From Bacteroidetes bacterium UBA6183 (GTDB lineage: Bacteria; Bacteroidota; Bacteroidia; UKL13-3), in NCBI GenBank assembly GCA_002422865.1, contig DITN01000063.1:21547-85546 (forward strand): DNA of 64,000 bases, in the 5' to 3' direction. Numbering within the stretch: the first letter of the stretch is position 1; every line of letters begins with the position of its first letter. Under the pieces are notes generated by a model. The model was not told where the DNA came from and searched no databases. It saw only the letters and a list, made by a program, of their open reading frames with translations. This document shows, piece by piece, positions 35,850-45,480 of this stretch. The position numbers and the translations under genes are program-made.

Positions 35850-36205
35850 TACTCTCGATACACGTTCAACACACAAACAACCCAAAGCGCACTCGATGAG
35901 GCTGTAATTTGAAAATAAACGCACCAGCCTCTTCGAGTGATTGCCGAAAAGCCAATGCCTTGGGGGCAATCGTATCGAGAAGTGTACTTATACAGTATAT
36001 CTATCTTTCCTCACTCCTTTTCTCGATACACGCGCAACTCATAGCCAACCCAAGGCGCACTCGAACAGGCTTTGAATAATACACTTAGCTTGAGCAGTGG
36101 AGTGTTAAGATGAGTTATTGTTCCTGACTCCTTCTTTAGCTCCGCTGAACTTCGTTTCGATACTTGCGCTACGCCAAGTCAGCCCAAAGCAAACTCGAGC
36201 AGGCT
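35850..36205. repeat. BIME-like cluster of palindromic repeats
   Basis: Four head elements can be read: TACTCTCGATACACG (35850) with CAAAGCGCACTCGATGAGG (35883), CAGCCTCTTCGAGTG (35925) with CGTATCGAGAAG (35971) as the inverted version, TTTTCTCGATACACGC (36018) with CAAGGCGCACTCGAACAGG, and GTTTCGATACTTGCGC (36154) with CAAAGCAAACTCGAGCAGG. The order is head, inverted, head, head, which makes a long hairpin possible. The rest of the gap 35844-36421 holds only a terminator-like GAAGCAAATTTC stretch and the promoter region of dsbD. Confidence 0.8.
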
Positions 36206-36379
36206 GTGACTTTGCGAAGCAAATTTCCGTGCCATTCTGCGGTTTCTGTGAGCACAACCTTTGCAAAGCAACCTCATTCCCGTTCAACCTTTCCTGAAAC
36301 AAACCCAATCAATACATAAGCTACTGCTTACCCTTAAGATAAGATTTTCTTAAAATAAAGGTGCTTTCATAATAAATCT

Positions 36380-36387
36380 TAAATTTG
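36380..36387 (+). promoter_or_regulatory. Possible -7 promoter element of dsbD
   Basis: TAAATTTG matches TAnnTTTG and lies 35 bp before the ATG at 36422. I see no clear TTTG at -33. Confidence 0.35.
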
Positions 36388-36421
36388 TGGGTTATTAAAA
36401 GTCAGCATTACACGCGTATTT

Positions 36422-38512
36422 ATGATAAAAAAAGCATCGCTTAATTGGATAAGCATTTTATTACTGTTTGGATTAAACAATTTAATTTGGGCGCAAAACT
36501 CGCCAACATCATTAAGCAAAACCCCGGAGTGGAGCGTTAGTGTTGATAAAAAAGATATTAAGGTTGGGGATGAAATTTCTGTGACGTTTACCAGTACAAT
36601 AGAAAAAGATTGGTATATGTACAGCAACGATTTTGATCCGAACTTGGGTCCAATTGCTGCCGAGTTTACTTGGGAAAAACATGCATCATACCAACTTGTT
36701 GGTAAACCAACTCCTATTGGTGCGCATAAACATTATGAAGAAGTTTGGAAAGGCGATGTTTCTGTGTTTAAAAAGAAGGCCATATTTAAACAGAAAATCA
36801 AAATATTAACTGATAAGCCTGTTATTAAAGGTTCAATTTATTTCCAAGAGTGTAATGAAATTAGTGGTATTTGTATGCCACCATTTGATGTGGCTTTTGA
36901 TGTAAAAGTAAATGTTTTACCAAGTGCTGAAGGTGCTGTAGCGCCATCAACCCAAACTACTGAAAACATTGATACCACAAGCAATTCTAAAACAACGGTA
37001 GAAACATCATCAATAACAACAGATACAACAACCAATACTAATCATGCAGCTGCAACGCCACCACCTGCAACAACAGGTGTTTTTAGCTTTTTATTGATTG
37101 CGTTTTTAGGTGGATTAATTGCAGTGGCCACGCCTTGTGTATTTCCTATGTTACCTATGACAGTAAGCTTCTTCACCAAAAAGAGTGAAACACGTGCTCA
37201 AGGTATTTCTCGTGCATTTACTTTTGGGTTATCTATTGTTGGTATTTATGCATCGTTGGGTTTAATTTTCGCATTCTTTGGATTAGGTCCTGATTTTGGA
37301 AATTGGTTAAGCACACATTGGTTACCTAATATTTTATTCTTTATCATTTTTATGGTGTTTGCTGCATCATTCTTGGGTTTATTCGAAATTACCTTACCAC
37401 ACAGTATGGTAAATAAAATAGATAGCAAAAGTAGTATGAGCAGTTTGGGCGGTATTTTCTTCATGGCCTTTACATTGGTTTTGGTATCATTCAGTTGTAC
37501 TGGTCCTATTGTAGGTAGTTTGTTAATTGAAGCCGTTGGAGGTAAATTTTTAAAACCATTATTAGGTATGGCTGCATTTGGTGCAGGCTTGGCATTACCA
37601 TTTACTTTGTTTGCTGTTTTTCCTAGTTTCTTACAAAACTTACCTAAATCGGGTGGTTGGTTAAATTCTGTTAAAGTAGTGTTGGGTTTTGTTGAGGTAG
37701 CTTTTGCATTTAAGTTCTTAAGTATTGCCGATGTGGTTTACCATTGGGGTATTTTAGACCGTGAAATTTATTTAGCCATATGGATAGTACTTGCATTTTT
37801 ATTGGGTATGTATTTATTGGGTAAACTTAAATTTAGTCATGATAGCGATATTCCTTATGTAAGTGTTCCTCGTTTTGGTTTAGCTTTGATTTCTTTCTCT
37901 TTTGGTGTGTATATGATTCCGGGTTTATTTGGTGCGCCATTAAAAGGATTATCGGGTTTGTTACCACCAATGCAAACACAAGATTTTGTTTTGGGTGCGG
38001 GTGCATCAACCACATCTCATAGTGAGCAAAACAATGATGGAACTAAAATTAAGCATGCCGACTTTTTACATTTACCTCATGGTTTAACGGGTTATTTTGA
38101 TTACCAACAAGCCTTGGAAGAGTCGAAAAAACAAAACAAACCCGTATTTGTGGATTTTACCGGACATGCTTGTGTAAACTGCCGTAAAATGGAAGAATAT
38201 GTTTGGGCAAAACCGGAGGTGTTAAAGCGCTTGCAAAACGATTTTATTATTGTGAGTTTATATGCGGATGAAAGAAAAGTATTGCCTGAAAACGAGTGGT
38301 ACACTTCAAAGCGTGATGGTAAAGTAAAGAAGACGATTGGCGAGCAAAACCACGATTTACAAATTACCAAATATAACTTTAGCGCTCAACCACAATATGT
38401 AATTATTGATGGTGACGAAAAGCAATTATCGGGTCCAAGCTTTTTTGATACAGACGAGCAAAAGTTTGTTGACTTTTTAGATAAAGGTAAAAACGCATTT
38501 GGAACCAAATAG
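36422..38512 (+). CDS. dsbD: DsbD-family thiol:disulfide interchange protein
   Basis: The 696-residue protein has a signal peptide ending near NLIWAQ, an N-terminal DsbD-alpha-like domain (about 30-160, with CNEISGIC) and a Thr-rich linker (about 180-215). Eight hydrophobic helices of the CcdA/DsbD type follow, with the conserved cysteines in VATPCVFPMLPMT and VSFSCTGPIVGS. The C-terminal thioredoxin-like domain has CVNC near residue 584 (HACVNCRKMEEYVW). It transfers electrons from cytoplasmic thioredoxin across the inner membrane to periplasmic thiol proteins. All three redox centres are present, and gmhA follows after 10 bp. Confidence 0.93.
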   Translation: MIKKASLNWISILLLFGLNNLIWAQNSPTSLSKTPEWSVSVDKKDIKVGDEISVTFTSTIEKDWYMYSNDFDPNLGPIAAEFTWEKHASYQLVGKPTPIGAHKHYEEVWKGDVSVFKKKAIFKQKIKILTDKPVIKGSIYFQECNEISGICMPPFDVAFDVKVNVLPSAEGAVAPSTQTTENIDTTSNSKTTVETSSITTDTTTNTNHAAATPPPATTGVFSFLLIAFLGGLIAVATPCVFPMLPMTVSFFTKKSETRAQGISRAFTFGLSIVGIYASLGLIFAFFGLGPDFGNWLSTHWLPNILFFIIFMVFAASFLGLFEITLPHSMVNKIDSKSSMSSLGGIFFMAFTLVLVSFSCTGPIVGSLLIEAVGGKFLKPLLGMAAFGAGLALPFTLFAVFPSFLQNLPKSGGWLNSVKVVLGFVEVAFAFKFLSIADVVYHWGILDREIYLAIWIVLAFLLGMYLLGKLKFSHDSDIPYVSVPRFGLALISFSFGVYMIPGLFGAPLKGLSGLLPPMQTQDFVLGAGASTTSHSEQNNDGTKIKHADFLHLPHGLTGYFDYQQALEESKKQNKPVFVDFTGHACVNCRKMEEYVWAKPEVLKRLQNDFIIVSLYADERKVLPENEWYTSKRDGKVKKTIGEQNHDLQITKYNFSAQPQYVIIDGDEKQLSGPSFFDTDEQKFVDFLDKGKNAFGTK

Positions 38513-38522
38513 GTCAATTTTT

Positions 38523-39089
38523 ATGCATAACCTGAAACAACATTTTACCGAAGCACAGGAGATACTGGCTAAGTTTGTGGCTGATGAGAAAAACTTTGAA
38601 GCAATAGCAAATGCAGGTGCATTGATGGTAGATGCGTTAAAAAGTGAGAAAAAAATAATCAGCTGTGGTAACGGAGGCAGCTTGTGTGATGCCATGCATT
38701 TTTCGGAAGAATTAACAGGTAGATACCGTGACGACCGCAGACCCTTTGCTGCAATTGCCATGAGTGATGTGTCGCATATGGCTTGTGTGGGTAATGATTA
38801 TGGATATGATTTTGTATTTAGCAGATATTTAGAAGCAGTTGGAAACAGCGGTGATGTATTACTTGCTATTTCAACCAGCGGCAACAGCAAAAATGTGCTT
38901 AATGCCATTGAAGTGGCCAAACGTAAAGGTATAAAAGTAGTAGGCTTAACCGGTAAAGATGGTGGTAAAATGGCCGGTTTATGTGATGTAGAAATTCGTG
39001 CGCCACACAGCCAATATGCCGATAGGGCTCAAGAAATACATATCAAATGTATACATGCCTTGATTGATTATATTGAACGTAACGCGTAA
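38523..39089 (+). CDS. gmhA: SIS-domain phosphoheptose isomerase
   Basis: I start at the ATG at 38523 (MHNLKQHFTEAQEILAKF); the frame extends 24 bp upstream to a TTG, but the ATG fits the family. The 188-residue protein has the SIS sugar-phosphate motif SCGNGGSLCDAMHFSEELTG, then LAISTSGNSKNVL and VVGLTGKDGGKMA, and ends HIKCIHALIDYIE. It converts sedoheptulose-7-phosphate to glycero-manno-heptose-7-phosphate for lipopolysaccharide core. No other heptose-pathway gene is near. It begins 10 bp after dsbD, so the two are likely co-transcribed. Confidence 0.92.
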   Translation: MHNLKQHFTEAQEILAKFVADEKNFEAIANAGALMVDALKSEKKIISCGNGGSLCDAMHFSEELTGRYRDDRRPFAAIAMSDVSHMACVGNDYGYDFVFSRYLEAVGNSGDVLLAISTSGNSKNVLNAIEVAKRKGIKVVGLTGKDGGKMAGLCDVEIRAPHSQYADRAQEIHIKCIHALIDYIERNA

Positions 39090-39297
39090 TTAATCCTAAG
39101 GTATAAAGTAATCATCTACAAAAAAGCCATTTAACCAAAATGGTAAACGGCTTCTTGTTTGTTTATACAGATAAGGGTTTGTGAGGGGCTTAATGATTCA
39201 TTTAGCAAACATAGCTTAACAAGGAATTACTTTTTTTGCATTTCATGAAACTGAGGTTTGGCTTTATGAAATGCAATATTGAAATAGTAAGCACAAA

Positions 39298-39328
39298 AAA
39301 ATCCCGCAGTTTACTGCGGGATTTTTTA
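39298..39328. terminator. Terminator between gmhA and the convergent secreted hydrolase-fold gene
   Basis: AAATCCCGCAG pairs with CTGCGGGATTT around a short loop and is followed by TTTATTTAAA. It lies 23 bp before the convergent stop at 39348. A weaker AGCCATTTA/TAAACGGCT hairpin is at about 39123-39150. Confidence 0.85.
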
Positions 39329-39347
39329 TTTAAAATTACGGGGATTA

Positions 39348-41264
39348 TTATTCGATAACCACACGTTTAGTAGCTACGCTACCATCTTTTAAAGTAATAT
39401 TTACAAAGTATAAACCTGCATTTAATGTGTTTACATCAAAAGCAAAATTGTTACTTGTAGCGTTACCGTTTAATAATACACGACCAGTAATATCCATTAC
39501 ATTGTAAGTGCTAACATTACCTGCAGCAGCATTAAACTCAATGTTTAATACAGTTTTTGCAGGGTTAGGATAAACAGAAAGGTGTTTGCTAACGTTAGCA
39601 ATTTCTTTAACATTGGTTAATTGTCCGCGAGATAATCTAATATTAAATGTATCTGACGACCATATTGAATTACCATTTAAATTAGCCTGAACAGTCCATT
39701 TCAAATCAACACTATCACCAATGTTAACGTTTGCAGATGCTAATAATGCATCAATGGTACGGTAATCAAGTGTAATACTTGGTTTTGAGCTAGGTACGTT
39801 TGCTAAAGGAGTTGCAAAATCTGTATTGCTGGCAGTGCTTAACTTCCAAGCGTAAGCCATGTTTCCGAATCCTGTTGTATTGGCTACATTCCATGAAACA
39901 TTTACTGAGTTATTGCTATCACCTTTTACAACTAATGATGAGTTGTTAACCGGTGCTACCAAACCAAAAGAAGGTTTAAGTTGGTCGTTTGATGCAGGAA
40001 CTAAGTCGAACTGAACAGCAATACGTCTAACAGAAAAATCAACCAAAGTATCAATATATTTTTTAGCCTTTGTAACACTCATATCAGGGTTAACTAACAT
40101 AGATAATGAATCAGCACCTCTACCATCTGCAGGAATAGTCTGAGTATAAAAGTTTGTAGATAATTTAGCTTGCACATTAGCTCTGTCCCACCACTCCCAA
40201 GGTGCACCATCTTGAGGGAAGTTTGTACGCACAGGATATAGGTGCTCAACTCCATTTGTACGCGCTCTCATTACGTTAGAAATAGGGTCAACCAGATATT
40301 TGGTGTTTAATTTGTTATTTACACCCAATTGGTTTGCTTTTGGAACAACAGCACCTGCGCCTGAAGCACTAGGGATTACAGTTGTACCGTTTGTAGGTAC
40401 TATTACGTTACCTGTATTAAAAGGTGCAAAAGGATCACGATCAGATTGCATGCCAACTATTGGTAAGCTGTTTGCATCTAACCAGCTTAAATCACCCATA
40501 GAGCCTCCGTAATGGAATACCATTTGAGCGTTTGAAGATACATTAGCATCACCACTTACGTTAAAAAATGGATTTCCGCCAATACCTCTCCAATCGCCAA
40601 GGGTATCAATATTAACCATTGGTGTAAAGTCGTTACGTTGGAATTTAGCAATATTGTTGATTTCTGATGCTTTATCAACTGTTGCAAGTGCCAAGGCAAT
40701 GTATCCACCGGTACCTTGTCCGCCAACAATAATTTTTGAAGTATCAATACCGTATGTTGCAGCGTTTGTGCTCAGAAAACGTATAGCATTTCTTACATCT
40801 TGCATTCCACGATAAGTTGCATTTAGTAATTGTTCAGTTGATGCTGGTGGTTGCGCTAAAGCATTCCATCCTAAACGGTAGTTAACTGCAACGGCATTAA
40901 AACCACGTTTAGCCAAACGGGTACACATTTCAACAACAGCACTATCATCTTTATTACCGGTTGCTTGGCGGTTAGTTAATACCGGCAAAAAGCTACCTGT
41001 GTGTGCAATAATTACTGTTGGACGGTTGGTTACTGTACTTCCAACTGGAGTGTAAACATCACAACGTAAATTAGCACTGATGATTGGTTGTTGTCCGGGA
41101 ATTTGACCGAACAAAATATTCACGCTTCTATTGCTATCGTAAACAATGTTTGATTGTTTTGAAACATCAAACATCTCTTCTAGGTACATAGTTTGGGCAA
41201 ACGATGTTGTTGAACCTAAAGCCATAACGCTTAAGCCTAACAATTTTAGTAGTGTTTTTTTCAT
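39348..41264 (-). CDS. Secreted alpha/beta-hydrolase-fold protein with SusE-like and T9SS domains, nucleophile apparently lost
   Basis: The 638-residue protein has a signal peptide (MKKTLLKLLGLSVMALGSTT, cleaved near SFAQ). A carboxylesterase-like domain at about 60-330 has TVIIAHTGSFLP as a possible oxyanion region and a nucleophile-elbow sequence VGGQGTGGYIALAL near 180-190. In esterases this position reads GxSxG, but here the Ser is a Gly (position 184). A beta-sandwich region (about 430-545) similar to SusE-type modules follows. The C-terminal T9SS sorting domain is SVYPNPAKTVLNIEFN at about 565-640. It lies 64 bp downstream of a TonB-dependent receptor on the same strand and is probably exported by SprA. 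Confidence 0.85.
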   Translation of the reverse strand: MKKTLLKLLGLSVMALGSTTSFAQTMYLEEMFDVSKQSNIVYDSNRSVNILFGQIPGQQPIISANLRCDVYTPVGSTVTNRPTVIIAHTGSFLPVLTNRQATGNKDDSAVVEMCTRLAKRGFNAVAVNYRLGWNALAQPPASTEQLLNATYRGMQDVRNAIRFLSTNAATYGIDTSKIIVGGQGTGGYIALALATVDKASEINNIAKFQRNDFTPMVNIDTLGDWRGIGGNPFFNVSGDANVSSNAQMVFHYGGSMGDLSWLDANSLPIVGMQSDRDPFAPFNTGNVIVPTNGTTVIPSASGAGAVVPKANQLGVNNKLNTKYLVDPISNVMRARTNGVEHLYPVRTNFPQDGAPWEWWDRANVQAKLSTNFYTQTIPADGRGADSLSMLVNPDMSVTKAKKYIDTLVDFSVRRIAVQFDLVPASNDQLKPSFGLVAPVNNSSLVVKGDSNNSVNVSWNVANTTGFGNMAYAWKLSTASNTDFATPLANVPSSKPSITLDYRTIDALLASANVNIGDSVDLKWTVQANLNGNSIWSSDTFNIRLSRGQLTNVKEIANVSKHLSVYPNPAKTVLNIEFNAAAGNVSTYNVMDITGRVLLNGNATSNNFAFDVNTLNAGLYFVNITLKDGSVATKRVVIE

Positions 41265-41327
41265 AATTATTTGGTTTATGTTTTGCTAAAATAATACTTT
41301 CTTATTGAAAAACAGGTTAATATGTAT

Positions 41328-44141
41328 TTATCTGCGAGGATCAAGTTCAAATAGTAAAGAGAAATAAGCTAATCTACCTACTTGCGGACCTCCGTATACC
41401 TGATATACAAGGTTATTGGTAATGTTATTAGAACCGAGTTTAAATGTGCAAGACCAAGCAGGAATTCTTTTAGTGATTTGTGCATCAATCATATAATATG
41501 CGGGAACTTCCCCTGTAAATTGTGGTGAGCCTTCAAACATAAACTCGGTTTGATATTTATAGTTTATACCATAGCCCCAAAAACGGCTGGATTTACCCAA
41601 AAAGTTAATATCAAAATCTCTACCGTTGATGCCTATGTTATATTTGTGTTCAGGAGTATTAAATGCAGGTATCAATGGGTCGGTTGAGCCTTGTCTATCC
41701 AAAACGTTCCATGAATAGTTTGTGGCAAACCCTAAATATTTTTTATAAAAGTAATTAACACCTGCAGTAAAACCTTGTGTGGTTACCACATCTTTAGAAT
41801 TTGTAGCTACTCGGTACACTTCAGGATTTCTAGTTGGAACATTGCTGCCCTCAGGCCAATTAGGTTTTGCACCAATTTTATAACCAATAAAGTTGGTATA
41901 CCAACTGAAGTAGTAGTTTACATCGATGTATAGTTTATCTTTAAATAATGAGGTTCTCCAGCCCAATTCAATCGTTTTAACTTGTTCCGGTTTAATGGGG
42001 TCAACATTAAAATATTCCAACTGTGTTCTTCCTCTACTGAACGCATTTAGTAATGATGAGATTGTTACTAAACTGTCAAAACCATTCAGATTACCCAGCA
42101 AAGTAGCTCTTCCAACATTTAGGTTGATATATTGGTCGGTTAGTGTTGGATTACGAATAGCCGATGAAAATGAACTACGAAGAATATGTTTTTTATAAGC
42201 AAAAACACCTGTTCCTGCACTCGACCAGAGGGTGTTAAAGTTCTGATTTTTATCAACGCGATTGGTCCAACTAAACTTTAGTTTATCTTTCAACACCTTC
42301 TTTTCAATCCCTATATATGCTCCAGCTTCTTTGTTATATATTCTGGTATCTCCGGTATCTAAAAATATGGTTCCTTGGCTGTATGGTGCGTAAAGCCTGA
42401 AACTCCCACCGGTTTTAATATCAGCAGTAAGCAAACTGAACTGATATTCTCCAGCAATATGATACAACGCAGACTTGTCGAAAAGCCGTGAGCCACCCTC
42501 TCGATTTGTTCTTGAAATGATGCTTTGAAGTGTTGAATCAAATTGCGGTGTTCCGGGTTCAAACCTTGGTAAGCCAGTGTTATTTGAACTTGGATCTTGG
42601 TTGGCGGCTGTTCTAGCCAAACCGTGAAAATATCTTAATGAATCGGCCATTGAGACTTGCCAATAATTCTCGATATAATTTAATCTTTGTCCACCCGCAC
42701 CCGGAATAGTATCAAGTTGTAACCCGTTTCCATTAATGTTTCTATTGTACCAATCTAACATGTAACTGCCGAGTGTTCCTTCCATTTTCGAGTTGTAATC
42801 AACACCCCATAATTGATCCGATTTAGCCGCATTTTGCAATAGAATCGCAGTTGAATATGCATCGTAACTTTTCCCTGCATCTTCGTTTGTGGCGTATGCA
42901 CGTATGAAGAATTTGCCTTCTTTTCGTAACTCTAACTTGTTCTGAAAAAACAAAATATCTTTTAAACTAAAGCGGTTATCTCCTTGATATACTGTGGTTC
43001 CTGTTCCAAAGTTAGATGCCACAATAAGTTCTATATCCTTCTTTACTTTGTAATGAAATGCAGCATTCAACTTCATATTTCGTGAGTTGTAATCAACCAA
43101 TTGGTCTTCGCGGTATCCGTTCCTTAAAAAATAACCTCTTCCTACACTAGGTACATTTGATGTTGGTACATAAAAATTGGCAGAAACATATTCATCACCA
43201 TAAACATTAACGGCATCATAGCCTCCTGTAGATCCTGGTTTTGTAGGCGATTGTATAGTAGGCGCATAGTTTCTTGCCTCCCAATCGTTGGCACGCATGT
43301 AAAAGAAATTTAATTTATAAGCGTATCTGTCTTCCCCCTTTTTATCTTTAAAAACCTGTGCCCAACGAACTGCCGTCTCTACGAGTGCACGCTCGCCACC
43401 TTTTAAACTCACACTCAATCCAGGATATAAAAATGGAGATTTGGTTTGCATATTAATTACACCATTAAAAGCATTTGGTCCGTAATAGGCACTGCTTGCA
43501 CCAACAATTAGATCTACCTTTTGTACATCAAGTTCGCTTGCACCTAAAAAGTTACCTAAACTAAAATTTAGTCCCGGACTTTGGTTATCAACCCCATCTA
43601 TTAATTGTAGGCTACGTACGGGCGATGTGCTGTTAAAGCCGCGTGTATTAATAATTTTAAAACCAATACTTGCTGATGTTAAATCAACTCCTTTTAAATG
43701 CGCCAAACCTTCGTAAAAGTTAGCTGCCGGAGTTTGTTTGATGGCAGCTGCATCCATAGTTTCTACTGTTATTGGGTTTTGTTTTTGCTTTTCGGTAATG
43801 CGGCTGTCTCTTACTTCAGCTTCTTTTAGTTCTGTAACATTCGGCTCCAACCTAATTAAAAGCGGTTTATCTGTTGATGTAACTGAATACTCTAATTTGT
43901 GGTAGCCAATATAATTTACCACCAATATAAGCGGCAAAGGCTTGTCTGTTTTTAACGTAAAATTACCATCAAAGTCTGTTGATGTTCCTGTGTTTGTACC
44001 TTTAATCATAACAGCTGCACCAATAAGGCTCTCAACCGTTTTTTTATCTTTAATATTACCTTTAATGGTACGCATATTTTGCGCCAAACCAGTATTTAAA
44101 GTTATTAGTAATATAACTATTGCAAGTAAATATCTTTTCAA
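41328..44141 (-). CDS. TonB-dependent outer-membrane receptor with CarboxypepD_reg-like domain
   Basis: The frame is open to 44186, but no ATG is available. A TTG at 44139-44141 gives the signal peptide MKRYLLAIVILLITLNTGLA, so I start there (937 residues). The protein has a CarboxypepD_reg-like domain (about 25-110, with IKGNIKDKKTVESLIGAAV), a TonB-plug domain (about 120-240, with TRGFNSTSPVRSLQLIDGV) and a beta-barrel ending in AYFSLLFELDPRR. It should import a ligand through the outer membrane by TonB; the ligand is not evident, and no SusD-like partner is beside it. The secreted hydrolase-fold gene follows after 63 bp. Confidence 0.93.
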   Translation of the reverse strand: MKRYLLAIVILLITLNTGLAQNMRTIKGNIKDKKTVESLIGAAVMIKGTNTGTSTDFDGNFTLKTDKPLPLILVVNYIGYHKLEYSVTSTDKPLLIRLEPNVTELKEAEVRDSRITEKQKQNPITVETMDAAAIKQTPAANFYEGLAHLKGVDLTSASIGFKIINTRGFNSTSPVRSLQLIDGVDNQSPGLNFSLGNFLGASELDVQKVDLIVGASSAYYGPNAFNGVINMQTKSPFLYPGLSVSLKGGERALVETAVRWAQVFKDKKGEDRYAYKLNFFYMRANDWEARNYAPTIQSPTKPGSTGGYDAVNVYGDEYVSANFYVPTSNVPSVGRGYFLRNGYREDQLVDYNSRNMKLNAAFHYKVKKDIELIVASNFGTGTTVYQGDNRFSLKDILFFQNKLELRKEGKFFIRAYATNEDAGKSYDAYSTAILLQNAAKSDQLWGVDYNSKMEGTLGSYMLDWYNRNINGNGLQLDTIPGAGGQRLNYIENYWQVSMADSLRYFHGLARTAANQDPSSNNTGLPRFEPGTPQFDSTLQSIISRTNREGGSRLFDKSALYHIAGEYQFSLLTADIKTGGSFRLYAPYSQGTIFLDTGDTRIYNKEAGAYIGIEKKVLKDKLKFSWTNRVDKNQNFNTLWSSAGTGVFAYKKHILRSSFSSAIRNPTLTDQYINLNVGRATLLGNLNGFDSLVTISSLLNAFSRGRTQLEYFNVDPIKPEQVKTIELGWRTSLFKDKLYIDVNYYFSWYTNFIGYKIGAKPNWPEGSNVPTRNPEVYRVATNSKDVVTTQGFTAGVNYFYKKYLGFATNYSWNVLDRQGSTDPLIPAFNTPEHKYNIGINGRDFDINFLGKSSRFWGYGINYKYQTEFMFEGSPQFTGEVPAYYMIDAQITKRIPAWSCTFKLGSNNITNNLVYQVYGGPQVGRLAYFSLLFELDPRR

Positions 44142-44375
44142 AGTTGGGGTATTTAAAAACTCTAAATTAGTTTTAATTAAATTCAAAGCAATTCACATCT
44201 TACAAACACAATAATATGTGTTTAATCCTAGTAATTAATCGTTTCAGCAAGTTATAACCACAAAATGTAATTTTAGTTTAATCATTAGCCTTAATCCAAA
44301 TCCTATTCAAGTGTAATTGTTTTGTTAATGAGTGTATTAAAAAGATTTGCAAACATTTGACATTACAATAGCATA

Positions 44376-45017
44376 TTAAATTATGCTTAAAAAAGGGTTA
44401 TTCGTTTTTTCGAAGCCAATGGTTGTTTTCGGGCCATGGCCGCTGTAAACCACCGTTTCATCAGGTAGCACAAACAGTTTAGTTCTAATGGAATTGATTA
44501 AGGTTTCAAAATTCCCGCCCGGCAAGTCAGTTCGACCTATGCTTTGGTAAAAAAGTACATCACCAGAAACAAGCTGTTTGGTTTGGGGTTCATAAAAACT
44601 TAAACTAGCTACAGAATGCCCCGGTGTGAAAAAAATTTGCAAAGAAGTATTCCCAAAGTTTAAGGTTTGGCCTTCATTAATGTGTACCTGAGGCTCGGGT
44701 ATTTCTTCCACCACCATACCAAACATTTTGGCCCAACGGTCGGTATCTTTATACGTTTCTAGTTCTTGTTGATGCAGGTGTAAGGGGAGGTTATACTTTT
44801 TAGCAACAAAAGCATTCCCCAATACATGATCAATGTGGCAATGTGTGTTTACCAACAAGGTTGGAGTGAGGTTATGTTGGGTGATAAAATTCACCAGTTC
44901 ATTTTGTTCACTTGCCCTGTGGCAACCCGGATCTATAATGGCGCATTGTTTGGTTTCATCAAACAACACATAGGTGTTTTCCGAAAATTCGTTAAAAGTG
45001 AATGTGGCTAACTGCAT
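44376..45017 (-). CDS. MBL-fold metallohydrolase (glyoxalase II-like)
   Basis: I start at the ATG at 45015-45017 (MQLATFTFNEFSENTYVLF), 213 residues; the frame runs 42 bp further upstream but that part is not family-like. It has the beta-lactamase-fold zinc motif THCHIDHVLG (HxHxDH), a conserved FTPGHSVASLSF, SGDVLFYQSIGRTDLPGG and SGHGPKTTIG. It belongs to the YcbL/glyoxalase-II-like group and probably hydrolyses a thioester or related compound. The neighbour upstream, a MORN protein, is 26 bp away on the same strand. Confidence 0.92.
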   Translation of the reverse strand: MQLATFTFNEFSENTYVLFDETKQCAIIDPGCHRASEQNELVNFITQHNLTPTLLVNTHCHIDHVLGNAFVAKKYNLPLHLHQQELETYKDTDRWAKMFGMVVEEIPEPQVHINEGQTLNFGNTSLQIFFTPGHSVASLSFYEPQTKQLVSGDVLFYQSIGRTDLPGGNFETLINSIRTKLFVLPDETVVYSGHGPKTTIGFEKTNNPFLSII

Positions 45018-45043
45018 GGCGCAAATATGTATCTTTTTAGGTA

Positions 45044-45373
45044 TTACTGACAACCACAAGCTGGTTTGATAGTCATGTTGCCTTTATCGTCTTCAATTAC
45101 AGCCAATTGTCCTTTTTCGGTGTAAATGTAAGTGCGTTTTAGCTTACCTTTTTTATAATGCTCACGTTTTTCAAGAATTTTTTTCTCTGAGTAATAATAC
45201 CAATTGCCGGTTTTATTTCCATTGGTGTAGTGCCCCTTTACTTTTACTTTCCCACTAGGGTAAAACTCCCTGTATGTGCCGTTTAATGGCTGTTGCGCTT
45301 TAATATTATCCCATAAAAACACCAGCACCACGAGGGTAAAAAGTGTAATATATGTGGTTTTAATTTTTGCCAT
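45044..45373 (-). CDS. MORN-repeat membrane-anchored protein
   Basis: I start at the ATG at 45371-45373 (MAKIKTTYITLFTLVVLVFL), 109 residues, because the longer frame to 45490 would overlap ruvA. An N-terminal helix (about 8-24) precedes MORN_2-like repeats (GTYREFYPSGKVKVKGHYTN, then GNKTGNWYYYSEK), the pattern of YwqK-like proteins. The C-terminus is CGCQ. Function is unknown; these repeats often occur in secreted or envelope proteins. It is divergent from ruvA at 45481, with 107 bp between starts. Confidence 0.75.
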   Translation of the reverse strand: MAKIKTTYITLFTLVVLVFLWDNIKAQQPLNGTYREFYPSGKVKVKGHYTNGNKTGNWYYYSEKKILEKREHYKKGKLKRTYIYTEKGQLAVIEDDKGNMTIKPACGCQ

Positions 45374-45480
45374 AAAAAAGGTAAAGTTAAAATGTTTTTG
45401 GCTGTAAGTTTCAAAATTAAAAACATTTACTATTTTAGCACCCCTTATTCTGAAAAAACTTAACAATAGGGATAACCAAC

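Noticed and set aside
36105..36308. Minus-strand 67-residue frame in the repeat cluster
   Set aside because: It covers composite repeats. The translated sequence is not protein-like.
41328..44141. SusC-type nutrient receptor with a SusD partner
   Set aside because: No SusD-like gene is adjacent. The neighbouring SusE-like region is only a module in the hydrolase-fold protein.
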